Shown: piece after piece, positions 28,092 through 37,446 of the stretch
How positions within the stretch are numbered: the first letter of the stretch is position 1
How the letters are laid out: each line of letters begins with the position of its first letter
DNA from: Kocuria rosea subsp. polaris
Lineage (GTDB): Bacteria > Actinomycetota > Actinomycetes > Actinomycetales > Micrococcaceae
Assembly (NCBI RefSeq): GCF_001483755.1
Contig: NZ_LQBK01000042.1
Coordinates: 30,430 to 94,429 of the forward strand
Direction of reading: 5' to 3'
Length of the DNA stretch: 64,000 nt
Translations under genes and position numbers: made by a program
The notes under the pieces: generated by a model
Seen by the model: only the letters and a program-made list of their open reading frames with translations
Databases searched by the model: none
Told to the model about the DNA's origin: nothing

Positions 28092-29186
28092 TCAGCCCAG
28101 CTGCGCCGGCAGGTCCGCGAAGGCCTCCGCCACCCCGGCGTGCCGGATGCTCCCGGCGGCCGTGTTGAGCCCGGCGGCGAACTCCGGGTCGTCGGCCAGG
28201 GCCTGCTCCGGGCCCCGTGCGAGGCGCCGGAGATAGGGCGTGGTGGCGTTGGCGAGGGCGCGGGTCGCGGTGCGCGGCACCGCGCCGGGCATGTTCGCCA
28301 CGCAGTAGTGGGTGATGCCGTCCACCTCGAACGTCGGGTCGTCGTAGGTGGTCGGGTGGGAGGTCTCGAAGCACCCGCCCTGGTCGATGGCGACGTCCAC
28401 GAGCAGCGCGTGGTCGTGCAGGACCCCGAGGTGCTCGCGGCGCACGAGCTTGGGCGCGGCCGCCCCCGGGACGAGGACGGCCCCGATCACGACGTCCGCG
28501 CCGGAGATCTCCTCCTCCAGCACGTGCTCGTCGCTCATGAGCACGCGGGCCCGGTGCCCGAGCAGGTCGGTGAGCTCGCGGATCCGCACGCCGTTGGCGT
28601 CCAGCACCGTGACGTCGGCCATCAGCCCGGAGGCCATGAGGGCGGCCTGGGTGCCCACGGCCCCGCCGCCGATCACCACGACCCTGGCCGCGGCGACGCC
28701 GGGGACCCCGCCCATCAGCAGACCGGGGCCGCCGGCGTTGGACTGCAGGTGGTGGGCGGCGGACTGCGCGGCGAGCCGGCCGGCGATCTCGGACATGGGC
28801 TGGAGCAGGGGCAGCGCGCGGCCGGAGCGCACGGTCTCGAAGGCCACGGCGGTGGTCCCGGCCTCGAGCAGCGCCTCGGTCAGCGGCCGGTCGGCGGCCA
28901 GGTGCAGGTAGGCGAAGAGCGTGAGGTCGGGGCGCAGGAAGCCGTACTCCTCGGCCACCGGCTCCTTCACCTTGACCAGCAGCTCCGCCCGCTCCCACGC
29001 GGCGGACCGGTCGACCACCTCGGCCCCCGCGGCGGCGTAGGCGTCGTCGTCGAAACCCGAGCCCGCCCCCGCGCCGGTCTCCACGAGGACCTCGTGGCCG
29101 TCCCGCACGAGCTGGGTCACCCCGGCGGGCACGAGGCCCACCCGCTGCTCGGCCGGCTTGATCTCTCTGGGAACTGCTACGCGCAT
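28092..29186 (-). CDS. ald: Alanine dehydrogenase (364 aa)
   Basis: NAD-dependent, reversible conversion of L-alanine to pyruvate and ammonia. It starts [20 protein letters not shown]. The pyruvate-binding Lys is at 74 and the catalytic His at 95 (AYLHLA). The NAD-binding [13 protein letters not shown] is near 170-180, and the motif [30 protein letters not shown] is diagnostic. Slightly shorter than the usual 371 residues. GAGGAG upstream. It is 73 bp downstream of the hydroxyacid dehydrogenase on the same strand, so it may be the distal gene of that operon. Confidence 0.93.
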   Translation of the reverse strand: MRVAVPREIKPAEQRVGLVPAGVTQLVRDGHEVLVETGAGAGSGFDDDAYAAAGAEVVDRSAAWERAELLVKVKEPVAEEYGFLRPDLTLFAYLHLAADRPLTEALLEAGTTAVAFETVRSGRALPLLQPMSEIAGRLAAQSAAHHLQSNAGGPGLLMGGVPGVAAARVVVIGGGAVGTQAALMASGLMADVTVLDANGVRIRELTDLLGHRARVLMSDEHVLEEEISGADVVIGAVLVPGAAAPKLVRREHLGVLHDHALLVDVAIDQGGCFETSHPTTYDDPTFEVDGITHYCVANMPGAVPRTATRALANATTPYLRRLARGPEQALADDPEFAAGLNTAAGSIRHAGVAEAFADLPAQLG

Positions 29187-29259
29187 GGTCTGCGCTCTCC
29201 TCTCGTCGTGGCGCTGCGCCCCCGGGGCCCGCGGCGCCCTCGCCGCGGGCCCCGCCCCG

Positions 29260-30261
29260 TCACGGGGAGCGGACGTAGCCGGCGCCCTTGTCGACCTGGT
29301 TGAGCAGCGGCTCCCCGGCCGTCCAGCGCCGGAGGTTCGCCTCGAACTGGGCGGCGAGCTCGTCCCGCCACCCCTCCACGTCCCCGCACATGTGCGCGGA
29401 GACGTGCACATTGTCCATGTCCCAGAACGGGTGACCGGGCGGGAGGGGCTCCGTGTCGAAGACGTCCAGGGTCGCCGCGGCGGGACGTCCCGCCCGGAGG
29501 GCCTCCCGCAGGGCGTCCTCGTCCACCAGTGCGCCGCGGGCCACGTTCACGAGGTGCGCGTGCGGGGCCATCGCCGCGAGCACCCGGGGGCCCACGAGCC
29601 CGCGCGTCTGCTCGGTCAGGGGCGCGGCCAGCACCACGTGGTCGGCCCACCCCACGTGCTCGGCGAGGTCCGCGGCGGGGACCACGGTCCCGAGGTCGGG
29701 GTCTCCCGCCCGGGCCGTGCGCCCGGCGCCGCGGACGTCCATCCCCACGGCCCGCAGCAGGCGGGCGGTCTCGCGGCCGATCCCCCCGGTGCCCACCACG
29801 AGGGCCGTGGCGCCCCGGGTGCGCCGCAGCTCGCGGTGCACCCACCGGTGCTCGTGCTGCAGGGCCCGGCTGCGGTGCAGCTGCTTGTCCTGGGCGAGGA
29901 CCGCGGCGAGGACGAACTCCGCGATGGGGCGGTCGAAGACCCCGTGGGCGTTGGTCAGCAGGACCTCGGAGGTCCGCAGCCCCGGGAACAGCATGGCGTC
30001 CACGCCGGCCGCCGCGACGTGCACCCAGCGCAGTCCCGCCGCGGCGTCCCACGCCTCGGCGAGCGCGTCCGAGAAGAAGTCCCAGAGGAGCAGCACCTCC
30101 GCCGGGCGCCGCCCGCCGCTCCCCGCGAGGGCCTCGGCGAGCCCCTCGCGCGTCACCACGGTGACGTCGGCGAGCTCCCGGAGGGCGGCCTCGTTGGCGG
30201 GCGGTGGTGTGCCGTCGGCGGTCAGCACGACGACACGGGGAGGCTCGCGCACGGTGCTCAT
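29260..30261 (-). CDS. D-2-hydroxyacid dehydrogenase (333 aa)
   Basis: NAD(P)-dependent interconversion of a D-2-hydroxyacid and a 2-oxoacid. The Rossmann motif is VVGTGGIGRETA. The catalytic residues are Arg in LVNVARGALVDE, Glu in VFDTEPLPPGHP and His in HVSAHMCGD. The substrate is unknown. It is divergent from the aminotransferase-led operon, and the shared 63-bp gap carries the palindrome GATTGTTGACAATC, so it is probably controlled with it. Confidence 0.88.
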   Translation of the reverse strand: MSTVREPPRVVVLTADGTPPPANEAALRELADVTVVTREGLAEALAGSGGRRPAEVLLLWDFFSDALAEAWDAAAGLRWVHVAAAGVDAMLFPGLRTSEVLLTNAHGVFDRPIAEFVLAAVLAQDKQLHRSRALQHEHRWVHRELRRTRGATALVVGTGGIGRETARLLRAVGMDVRGAGRTARAGDPDLGTVVPAADLAEHVGWADHVVLAAPLTEQTRGLVGPRVLAAMAPHAHLVNVARGALVDEDALREALRAGRPAAATLDVFDTEPLPPGHPFWDMDNVHVSAHMCGDVEGWRDELAAQFEANLRRWTAGEPLLNQVDKGAGYVRSP

Positions 30262-30284
30262 GCGGCCACCCTACGGGCCGGTCC

Positions 30285-30298
30285 GATTGTTGACAATC
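30285..30298. promoter_or_regulatory. Palindromic operator GATTGT-TG-ACAATC, copy 1
   Basis: Perfect inverted repeat with 6-bp arms and a 2-bp spacer, in the divergent region between the hydroxyacid dehydrogenase and the aminotransferase operon. The same palindrome with spacer CG occurs at 43617-43630. It overlaps the TTGACA -35 box at 30290-30295, so binding should block transcription. The likely ligand is the GntR/FCD regulator encoded at 40909-41571. Confidence 0.75.
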
Positions 30299-30319
30299 TC
30301 CGCGGGCTGTTCCCATGAT
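30290..30319 (+). promoter_or_regulatory. Promoter of the aminotransferase-doeA operon, probably leaderless
   Basis: TTGACA (30290-30295) is a perfect -35 hexamer. CATGAT (30314-30319) lies 18 bp downstream as -10. A transcript would begin at about 30326, at the ATG of the aminotransferase (30325), and no Shine-Dalgarno sequence precedes that ATG. A leaderless mRNA, common in actinobacteria, is the natural reading. Confidence 0.55.
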
Positions 30320-30324
30320 GAGCC

Positions 30325-31596
30325 ATGACCTCACTGAGCCCGCTCCTGAAACAGGCGACCCCGGTCGTCGTCGACTCCGCCCGGGGGTGCTGGATCCACG
30401 GCACCGACGGGCGGGACTACCTGGACTTCACCACCGGGATCGGGGTGACCAGCACGGGCCACTGCCACCCCCGGGTGGTCGAGGCGGCCCGGGAGCAGGT
30501 CGGGCGGGTCATCCACGCCCAGTACACGACTGTGATGCACCCGCCGCTGCTCGAGCTCACCGACAAGCTCGGCGAGGTCCTGCCCCCGGGGCTGGACTCC
30601 GTGTTCTACGCCAACTCGGGCTCCGAGGCGGTCGAGGCCTCCGTGCGGCTGGCCCGGATGGCCACGGGCCGGCCCAACATCGTGGTCTTCCAGGGCGGCT
30701 TCCACGGCCGCACGGTGGCCGCGGCGACCCTCACCACCGCGGGCACGCGGTTCTCCGCCGGGTTCTCCCCGCTGATGGGCGGGGTGCACATGGCCCCGTT
30801 CCCCTACGCCCACCGCTACGGGTGGGACGAGCGCACGGCCGTGGACTTCGCCCTGCGCGAGCTGGACTACCTGCTGATGACCCGGACGGCGCCCCAGGAC
30901 ACCGCGGCCTTCCTCATCGAGCCCGTGCTCGGCGACGGCGGCTACCTGCCCACCCCGCCGGCCTTCCTCGAAGGGCTCCGGGAGCGGGCGGACCGGCACG
31001 GGATCCTGCTGGTCCTGGACGAGGTGCAGGCGGGGGTGGGCCGGACCGGGCGCTTCTGGGGCCACCAGTTCGCGGACGTGGTCCCGGACGTGCTGATCAC
31101 GGCGAAGGGCCTCGCCTCGGGCTTCCCGATCTCCGCGATCGCGGCGCCGACCGCGCTCATGGAGCGGGGCTGGCCCGGCTCGCAGGGCGGGACCTACGGG
31201 GGCAACGCCGTGGCCGCCGCGGCGGGCTGCGCCACCCTGGACGTGGTGCGGGACGAGGGCCTCGTGGAGAACGCGCGGCTGCGCGGGGACCAGCTGCAGG
31301 CCGGGCTGCTGCCCCTGCAGCAGCGGCACCCCGGGATCAGCGACGTCCGGGGCCGCGGGCTGATGCAGGGCATCGAGTTCGCGAAGGAGGACGGCTCCCC
31401 CGACGCCGCCGCCGCCCTGGCCGTGCAGCAGACCACCACCCGCCACGGGCTGCTCACCCTGACCTGCGGGCCGGCGGGCAACGTGGTCCGCCTGATCCCC
31501 GCCCTGGTGGTCTCCGAGGAGGAGATCCGCACGGGCCTCGAGCGCTTCGAGGCGGCCCTGGCCGAGGCCCTCGTCGGGGCGGCGGCGAGCGCATGA
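30325..31596 (+). CDS. Class III aminotransferase, DoeD/GABA-transaminase-like (423 aa)
   Basis: PLP-dependent omega-aminotransferase of fold type I. FTTGIGVTSTGHCHPRV is near the start, NSGSEAVEASVRLAR binds phosphate, LLVLDEVQAGVGRTGRFW carries the PLP-ring Asp, and Lys261 in ITAKGLASGFP forms the Schiff base. In ectoine breakdown a class III enzyme (DoeD) converts 2,4-diaminobutyrate to aspartate semialdehyde, which fits its place beside an aldehyde dehydrogenase and an ectoine hydrolase. 4-aminobutyrate is the alternative substrate. First gene of a five-gene operon; stop overlaps the next start (ATGA). Confidence 0.87.
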   Translation: MTSLSPLLKQATPVVVDSARGCWIHGTDGRDYLDFTTGIGVTSTGHCHPRVVEAAREQVGRVIHAQYTTVMHPPLLELTDKLGEVLPPGLDSVFYANSGSEAVEASVRLARMATGRPNIVVFQGGFHGRTVAAATLTTAGTRFSAGFSPLMGGVHMAPFPYAHRYGWDERTAVDFALRELDYLLMTRTAPQDTAAFLIEPVLGDGGYLPTPPAFLEGLRERADRHGILLVLDEVQAGVGRTGRFWGHQFADVVPDVLITAKGLASGFPISAIAAPTALMERGWPGSQGGTYGGNAVAAAAGCATLDVVRDEGLVENARLRGDQLQAGLLPLQQRHPGISDVRGRGLMQGIEFAKEDGSPDAAAALAVQQTTTRHGLLTLTCGPAGNVVRLIPALVVSEEEIRTGLERFEAALAEALVGAAASA

Positions 31597-34500
31597 GCAC
31601 CGCCGCCCTGCCCTTCCCGGTCCGCCGAGCCGGGCCGGGGGGCGCGCCGCCCGCTCCGGGGACCCCGGACGACGGCGAGCTGGGCCGGCGCCTGCGCGCG
31701 GCCGGCCTCGACGCCGACACCGGCTCCCGCCGGCTCGCGGAGTACGCCTACGACGCGTCCAACTACCGGGTGCGCCCCCGGGCGGTGGTCTTCCCCCGCT
31801 CCGCGGCGGACGTGGCCGCGGCGCTGTCCGTGTGCCGGGACCTGGACGTGCCGGTGACCAGCCGGGGCGGGGGCACCTCGATGGCCGGCAACGCCGTGGG
31901 CCCGGGGCTCGTCCTCGACCTCTCCCGGCACCTGCGCCGGATCGGCACCGTGGACGAGGACGCCCTGACCGTGGACGTCGAGGCCGGCGCGGTGCTCTCC
32001 GTGCTCGCCCGCGAGGTGGAGCGGCGCACGGACGGGCGGCGCACGTTCGCCCCGGACCCGTCCTCGCGCACCCGCGCCACGGTGGGCGGGTCGGTCGGCA
32101 ACGACGCCTGCGGCAACCACTCGGTGCGCTACGGGCGCACGAGCGACCACACCGTGGAGCTCGACCTCGTCACCGCCGACGGCGCCCTGCTCACCGCCGG
32201 GCCCGGCGGGCTGCGGGCCACCGATCCGGCGGACGAGGTCTCCGCCCGGCGGGCCGGTGAGCTCGCCGGGGCCCTGCAGGAGGTGGCCGCCGCCCACCTG
32301 GCCGAGCTGCGCGTGGAACTGGGCCGGATCCCGCGGCAGGTCTCCGGCTACCACCTCCAGCACCTGCTGCCCGAGCGCGGCTTCGACGTCGCCCGCGCCC
32401 TCGTGGGCTCGGAGGGCACGCTCGCCGTGGTGGTGGGGGCCCGCATGCGTCTGGTGCCCCGTCCCCGCAGCGCGCTGCTGCTGTGCCTCGGCTACGAGGA
32501 CGTGGTCGCGGCGGCCCGGGACGTGCCGATCCTGCTCGAGGAGGAGCCGGCGGCGGTCGAGGGGATCGACGACAAGATCGTCGCCACGATGCGGTGGCGC
32601 CGGGGCGCGGACGCGGTCGCGGCGATGCCCCGGGGCGGCGCGTGGCTCTACGTGGACCTCGACGGGGACGATGCCGCCGAGGTGGCCCAGCGCGCCGAGG
32701 CCCTGCTCGAGCGGCTGCTGCGCGAGGGCCACGCCCTCGACGGCCGGACCGTGCCGGACCCGGTCGAGCGGACCTCCCTGTGGCGGGTGCGCGAGGACGG
32801 GGCGGGGCTCTCCTCGCGCCTGGCCCCGGACGCCGCCCTGGAGCGCAGCGAGTCCTGGCCCGGCTGGGAGGACTCCGCCGTGGCCCCCGAGCGGCTCGCC
32901 GGCTACCTGGCCGAGCTCCGGGCCCTGCTCGGGGAGCACGGCCTCGACGGCGTGGTCTACGGCCACTTCGGCGCCGGGTGCCTGCACATCCGGATCACCT
33001 ACGACCTGCGCTCCGAGGAGGGGCGGGCCGTGTTCCGCGCCTTCACGCAGGACGCCGCGCGGCTCGTCGTCGCCCACGGCGGGTCCCTCTCCGGGGAGCA
33101 CGGGGACGGCCGCGCCCGCTCGGAGCTGCTGGGCCTCATGTACTCCCCGCGCGTGCTGGGCGCCTTCGCCGCCGTGAAGCGGGCCTGGGACCCGCACGGG
33201 CTGCTCAACCCCGGCGTGCTCGTCGACCCGGCCGCGCTCACCGCGGACCTCGCCCTCGAGGGCGTGCCGCAGCGGCAGTGGCGGACCTCCTTCCCGCTCG
33301 GGGAGCTGCGCGCCGGGGAGGACCGCCAGGACCCCTTCGTGCACGCCGTGCAGGGGTGCATCGGGGTGGGCCGCTGCCGCGCGGACACGGGCGGGGTCAT
33401 GTGCCCCAGCTACCGGGCCACCCTGGACGAGCGGGACTCCACGCGCGGGCGGGCCCGCGTGCTCCAGGAGATGGTCCGCTCGGCCCCCGACCAGGAGACG
33501 GGGTGGCGGTCCCGGGACGTGCGCGAGGTCCTCGACCTGTGCCTGTCCTGCAAGGCGTGCGCCACCGACTGCCCGGCCGGCGTGGACATGGCCACGTACA
33601 AGTCCGAGTTCTTCGACCACTTCTACCGGGGGCGGCTGCGGCCCTTCAGCCACTACAGCCTCGGCCGGCTGCCCCGCTGGCTCGGGCTCACCGGCCGGTT
33701 CGCCCGGCTGCTCAACGCGGCGCTGCGCGACCGCCCCGCCACCCGTCCCCTGCTGCGGGCAGGGATGCGGGCGGCAGGGCTGGCCCCCGAGCGCCCGCTG
33801 CCGCGCTTCGCCGGGGCGGCCGACTGGATCCGCCAGGTCGCCGCCGCCGGGGTGGCCCGCCCGGGGGCGGGCACCGGCGAGACGGTCCTGTTCGTGGACA
33901 GCTTCACCCGCGGCTTCCGGCCGGAGGTGGCCGGTGCCGCGGCCCGCGTCCTCGCCGGGTCCGGGCGCCCCGTCGAGTGCGCCCCCGACGCCTGCTGCGC
34001 GCTGACGTGGATCTCGACCGGCCAGCTCGGCACGGCGCAGAAGGTCCTGCGCCGCACGGTCGCGGCGCTCGACGACGGCTCCGCGCGCCCCGTCGTCGTC
34101 GTCGAGCCCTCCTGCGCGGCCGCCCTCCGCCACGACCTGCCCGGGCTCGTGCCCACGGACGCGGCACGCCGGGTGGCGGCCCGGGTGCGCAGCTTCGCCG
34201 AGCACGTCACCGAGCTCGCCCGGGACGGTGCGCTGCCCGCCCCCGGCACCCCGCTGCCCCCGTCCGTGGTGGTCCAGACCCACTGCCACGAGTACTCCGC
34301 CTTCGGCGCCGCGACCCAGCGCAGGGCGCTGGCCGCGGCCGGTGTCGGGGAGGTCCGGGAGGCCACCGGCTGCTGCGGGGTGGCCGGGAACTTCGGCTTC
34401 GAGGCCGCCCACTACGAGGTCAGCCTCGCCGTGGCCGAACAGGCCCTGGCCCCGGCCCTGCGGGAGACGGAGGACTCCGTGCCCGTGCTCACCGACGGGT

Positions 34501-34631
34501 TCTCGTGCCACGAGCAGGTCCGCCACCTGCGCCCCGACCGGCCCGGCCGGCACCTCGCCCAGCTCCTCGACCCGCGCCCCGCCGACCCTGCGGGCCCGCG
34601 CACCGATCCCGACCGGAAGGACACCCCGTGA
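31593..34631 (+). CDS. Fused FAD-linked dehydrogenase and Fe-S oxidoreductase (GlcD-GlpC type, 1012 aa)
   Basis: Residues about 60-530 are a FAD-binding type 4 and FAD-oxidase C-terminal unit (PVTSRGGGTSMAGNAVGPG, GGSVGNDACGNHS, YGHFGAGCLHIRI, SGEHGDGRAR). Next come two 4Fe-4S motifs (CIGVGRCRADTGGVMCPSY and CLSCKACATDCPAG). Two CCG-type domains (TCHEYSAFG..., CCGVAGNFGFE) close the protein. It resembles YdiJ/D-2-hydroxyacid dehydrogenases that oxidise a D-2-hydroxyacid and pass electrons to a quinone or flavoprotein. It overlaps both neighbours by four bases, so it belongs to the pathway, but the substrate is not evident. Confidence 0.85.
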   Translation: MSTAALPFPVRRAGPGGAPPAPGTPDDGELGRRLRAAGLDADTGSRRLAEYAYDASNYRVRPRAVVFPRSAADVAAALSVCRDLDVPVTSRGGGTSMAGNAVGPGLVLDLSRHLRRIGTVDEDALTVDVEAGAVLSVLAREVERRTDGRRTFAPDPSSRTRATVGGSVGNDACGNHSVRYGRTSDHTVELDLVTADGALLTAGPGGLRATDPADEVSARRAGELAGALQEVAAAHLAELRVELGRIPRQVSGYHLQHLLPERGFDVARALVGSEGTLAVVVGARMRLVPRPRSALLLCLGYEDVVAAARDVPILLEEEPAAVEGIDDKIVATMRWRRGADAVAAMPRGGAWLYVDLDGDDAAEVAQRAEALLERLLREGHALDGRTVPDPVERTSLWRVREDGAGLSSRLAPDAALERSESWPGWEDSAVAPERLAGYLAELRALLGEHGLDGVVYGHFGAGCLHIRITYDLRSEEGRAVFRAFTQDAARLVVAHGGSLSGEHGDGRARSELLGLMYSPRVLGAFAAVKRAWDPHGLLNPGVLVDPAALTADLALEGVPQRQWRTSFPLGELRAGEDRQDPFVHAVQGCIGVGRCRADTGGVMCPSYRATLDERDSTRGRARVLQEMVRSAPDQETGWRSRDVREVLDLCLSCKACATDCPAGVDMATYKSEFFDHFYRGRLRPFSHYSLGRLPRWLGLTGRFARLLNAALRDRPATRPLLRAGMRAAGLAPERPLPRFAGAADWIRQVAAAGVARPGAGTGETVLFVDSFTRGFRPEVAGAAARVLAGSGRPVECAPDACCALTWISTGQLGTAQKVLRRTVAALDDGSARPVVVVEPSCAAALRHDLPGLVPTDAARRVAARVRSFAEHVTELARDGALPAPGTPLPPSVVVQTHCHEYSAFGAATQRRALAAAGVGEVREATGCCGVAGNFGFEAAHYEVSLAVAEQALAPALRETEDSVPVLTDGFSCHEQVRHLRPDRPGRHLAQLLDPRPADPAGPRTDPDRKDTP

Positions 34632-36133
34632 CCACCTCCGCCGCCCCCACCACCGCCTCCGCCGACGTCCTGCGCCGGTCCCGGGACGCCGTCGCCGGGG
34701 TCAGCACCGGGGTCTTCATCGACGGCGCCTGGACCGAGGCCGCCTCCGGCCGCCGCTTCGACGTGGTGGACCCCGCCACCGAGGAGGTCGTCGCCACGGT
34801 CGCGGACGGCGGCCCCGAGGACGCCGCCCGGGCGATCGAGGCCGCCGGGCGGGCCCAGAAGGAGTGGGGGCGGACCGCGCCCCGCGAGCGCGGGGAGATC
34901 CTGCGCCGCTCCTACGACCTGATCATGGCCCGCCAGGACGAGCTCGCGCTGGTGATGTCCACGGAGATGGGCAAGCCCCTGGCCGAGGCCCGCGGGGAGG
35001 TGGCCTACGCCGCCGAGTTCTTCCGCTGGTTCTCCGAGGAGGCCGTGCGGATCGGCGGGGACATGACCGTCTCGGGCGACGGCAGGACCCGGATCCTGGT
35101 GTCGAAGGAGCCCGTGGGGCCCTGCGTGCTGGTCACCCCGTGGAACTTCCCGCTGGCCATGGGCACCCGCAAGATCGGCCCGGCCGTCGCGGCCGGCTGC
35201 ACGATGGTCTTCAAGCCCGCCAACCTCACCCCGCTGTCCTCCCTGGCGCTCGTGGACGTCCTCGTGGAGGCCGGCCTCCCGGCGGGGGTGCTCAACGTCG
35301 TGTGCACCTCGAAGGCCTCCTCCGTGGTCGGGCCCTGGATGTCCTCGGGGATCGCCCGCAAGGTCTCCTTCACGGGCTCCACCGAGGTGGGGGTCCGCCT
35401 GCTCGAGCAGGCCGCCCAGCACGTCATGCGCTCGTCCATGGAGCTGGGCGGCAACGCCCCCTTCATCGTGTTCGAGGACGCCGACCTCGACGTGGCGGTC
35501 GAGGCCGCGATGACCGCCAAGATGCGCAACATGGGCGAGGCCTGCACCGCGGCCAACCGCCTGTTCGTGCACCGCTCCGTGGCGGAGGAGTTCTCCGCCC
35601 GCCTCGCCGAGCGCATGGGCTCCCTCACCGTGGGCCACGGCGTGGCCGAGGGCACCCAGGTGGGCCCCCTCGTCGAGGAGAAGGCCCTGGCCAAGGTGGA
35701 GGAGCTCGTGGACGACGCCCTGACCCGCGGCGCGAGCGTGCTGTGCGGGGGCCGCCGGCCCGGTGGCCGGGGCTGGTTCTACGCGCCCACCGTCCTGTCC
35801 GGGGTCAGCCCCGAGTCCGATCTCATGTCCCAGGAGATCTTCGGGCCGGTGGCGCCCGTGGTGCCGTTCGACTCCGAGGAGCAGGTGCTCGGGTGGGCCA
35901 ACGACACCCCGTGGGGGCTCGTGGGCTACCTCTTCACCCGCGACGTGGACCGCAGCTTCCGCGTGAGCGAGGCCCTCGAGGTCGGCATGGTGGGGGTCAA
36001 CACGGGTCTGGTCTCCAACCCGGCGGCGCCCTTCGGCGGGGTCAAGGCCTCGGGCCTCGGGCGCGAGGGGGGCCGCGTGGGGATCGAGGAGTTCCTCGAG
36101 ACGAAGTACACGGCGGTGCCCCGTGGCCGATGA
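34628..36133 (+). CDS. Succinate-semialdehyde dehydrogenase family aldehyde dehydrogenase (501 aa)
   Basis: NAD(P)-dependent aldehyde oxidation. The general base is Glu272 (MELGGNAP) and the nucleophile Cys306 (GEACTAANR). PWNFPLAM and FTGST are the cofactor motifs, and EIFGPVAPV and FGGVKASGLGREG are conserved near the end. It is closest to GabD; the ectoine pathway enzyme DoeC, which oxidises aspartate semialdehyde to aspartate, belongs to the same group. GTGA overlap with the upstream gene and 11-bp overlap with the doeA-like gene. Confidence 0.9.
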   Translation: MTTSAAPTTASADVLRRSRDAVAGVSTGVFIDGAWTEAASGRRFDVVDPATEEVVATVADGGPEDAARAIEAAGRAQKEWGRTAPRERGEILRRSYDLIMARQDELALVMSTEMGKPLAEARGEVAYAAEFFRWFSEEAVRIGGDMTVSGDGRTRILVSKEPVGPCVLVTPWNFPLAMGTRKIGPAVAAGCTMVFKPANLTPLSSLALVDVLVEAGLPAGVLNVVCTSKASSVVGPWMSSGIARKVSFTGSTEVGVRLLEQAAQHVMRSSMELGGNAPFIVFEDADLDVAVEAAMTAKMRNMGEACTAANRLFVHRSVAEEFSARLAERMGSLTVGHGVAEGTQVGPLVEEKALAKVEELVDDALTRGASVLCGGRRPGGRGWFYAPTVLSGVSPESDLMSQEIFGPVAPVVPFDSEEQVLGWANDTPWGLVGYLFTRDVDRSFRVSEALEVGMVGVNTGLVSNPAAPFGGVKASGLGREGGRVGIEEFLETKYTAVPRGR

Positions 36134-37442
36134 CACCGTGACCGATGCCGCTGCGACCGGTGCCGCCGTGACGGGCGGCCCCCTGACCGATGCTCCCGTG
36201 GCCGGCGGGGCCCTGCCCGACGGGCGCGAGGCCGGCGGGGCCCGGCCGGATCCGGAGGTCCGCCCCGCGCTGTTCCCCGACGATGAGTACGCCGCCCGGC
36301 TGCGCGCGGTGCGGGAGAAGATGACGGAGCAGGGGCTGAGCGGGCTCATCGTGACCGACCCCGGCAACATGTTCTACCTGACGGGCTACGACGCCTGGTC
36401 CTTCTACACCCCGCAGCTGCTGTTCGTGCCCGCGGAGGGCGAGCTGCTGCTGTTCCTGCGGGAGATGGACGCCAACGGCGCGTTCCGCACCGCCCGGCTG
36501 CACCCCGAGCAGATCGTCGGCTACCCCGAGCGCTACGTGCACCGGCCGCACCTGCACCCGTTCGACTGGGTGGCCTTCGCCCTGCGCCGCCGCGGCCAGG
36601 TCGCCCCGGCCGCCCGGGGCTGCGTGGGCCTGGAGATGGACTCCCACTTCTTCTCCCCCAAGGGCTACCGCTCGCTCGTCAACGCCCTCCCGGAGTGGAC
36701 CCTCGTGGACGCCTTCGACCTCGTGAACTGGGTGCGCGTTGTGAAGTCCCCGGCGGAGATCCAGTACCTGCGCACGGCGGCCCGTGTCACCACGGCGGCG
36801 ATGCAGGCCGCGATCGACGCGATCGAGCCCGGGGTCCCGCAGCACCGCGTCGCGGCGCAGATCTCCCGGGCCCAGGTCGAGGGGGTCGGCGACGCGTGGG
36901 GCGACTTCCCGGCCATGGTCCCCATGCTGCCCACCGGGGCCTCCGCCGACACCCCGCACCTCACGTGGTCGGACCGGGTGCTGCAGGAGGGCGACGCCGT
37001 GGTGGTGGAGCTCGCCGGGGTGCACCGGCGCTACCACGTGCCGCTGGCCCGCACGGTCATGCTCGGCCCGCCCACGGCCGAGCTGGGCCTGCTGGAGGAG
37101 GCCGTCGCCTCCGGGCTGGAGGCCGTGCTCGACGTCACCGCCGCCGGCGTCCCGGTGCGCGAGCTCGCGAGCACCTGGAACTGGGCGCTCGCGGAGTTCG
37201 GGCTCGAGAAGCCCAGCCGGCTCGGCTACTCCGTGGGCATCGGCTATCCCCCCGACTGGGGCGAGCGCACCATCAGCATCCGCTCGGAGGACGAGAGCGT
37301 GCTCGCCGAGAACATGACGTTCCACCTCATCTGCGGCATGTGGATGACCGGGTACGGCTACGAGGTCTCCGAGACGATCCGCATCACCGCCACCGGGACG
37401 GAGGCCCTGACCTCCTTCCCCCGCGCCCTCATCAGGAAGTGA
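36123..37442 (+). CDS. doeA: Ectoine hydrolase-like M24 family protein (DoeA/EutD, 439 aa)
   Basis: Pita-bread-fold enzyme related to creatinase and Xaa-Pro peptidase. Family features of the ectoine hydrolase group are TDPGNMFYLTGYDAWSFY, REMDANGAFRT, GLEMDSHFF, NWVRVVKSPAEIQYLR, PHLTWSDR, RRYHVPLARTV and GYPPDWGERTISIR. DoeA/EutD opens the ectoine ring to N-acetyl-diaminobutyrate. The first 45 residues are an Ala/Gly/Thr-rich extension encoded by repetitive DNA. The true start may lie later, but no better-placed start codon with a ribosome site is seen. The assignment rests on motif memory; the usual partner DoeB is absent from the window. Confidence 0.8.
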   Translation: MADDTVTDAAATGAAVTGGPLTDAPVAGGALPDGREAGGARPDPEVRPALFPDDEYAARLRAVREKMTEQGLSGLIVTDPGNMFYLTGYDAWSFYTPQLLFVPAEGELLLFLREMDANGAFRTARLHPEQIVGYPERYVHRPHLHPFDWVAFALRRRGQVAPAARGCVGLEMDSHFFSPKGYRSLVNALPEWTLVDAFDLVNWVRVVKSPAEIQYLRTAARVTTAAMQAAIDAIEPGVPQHRVAAQISRAQVEGVGDAWGDFPAMVPMLPTGASADTPHLTWSDRVLQEGDAVVVELAGVHRRYHVPLARTVMLGPPTAELGLLEEAVASGLEAVLDVTAAGVPVRELASTWNWALAEFGLEKPSRLGYSVGIGYPPDWGERTISIRSEDESVLAENMTFHLICGMWMTGYGYEVSETIRITATGTEALTSFPRALIRK

Positions 37443-37446
37443 GCCC

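Noticed and set aside
31194-34553. Very long open frame antisense to the FAD/Fe-S fusion
   Set aside because: Shadow of the real gene: composition is repetitive and no motif is seen, while the plus-strand protein has all cofactor motifs.
36123-37442. doeA-like gene read as an ordinary Xaa-Pro dipeptidase
   Set aside because: The segments YLTGYDAWSFY, REMDANGA, RRYHVPLARTV and GYPPDWGERT fit the ectoine hydrolase subgroup better than prolidases, and the neighbours fit too. A family search would settle it.
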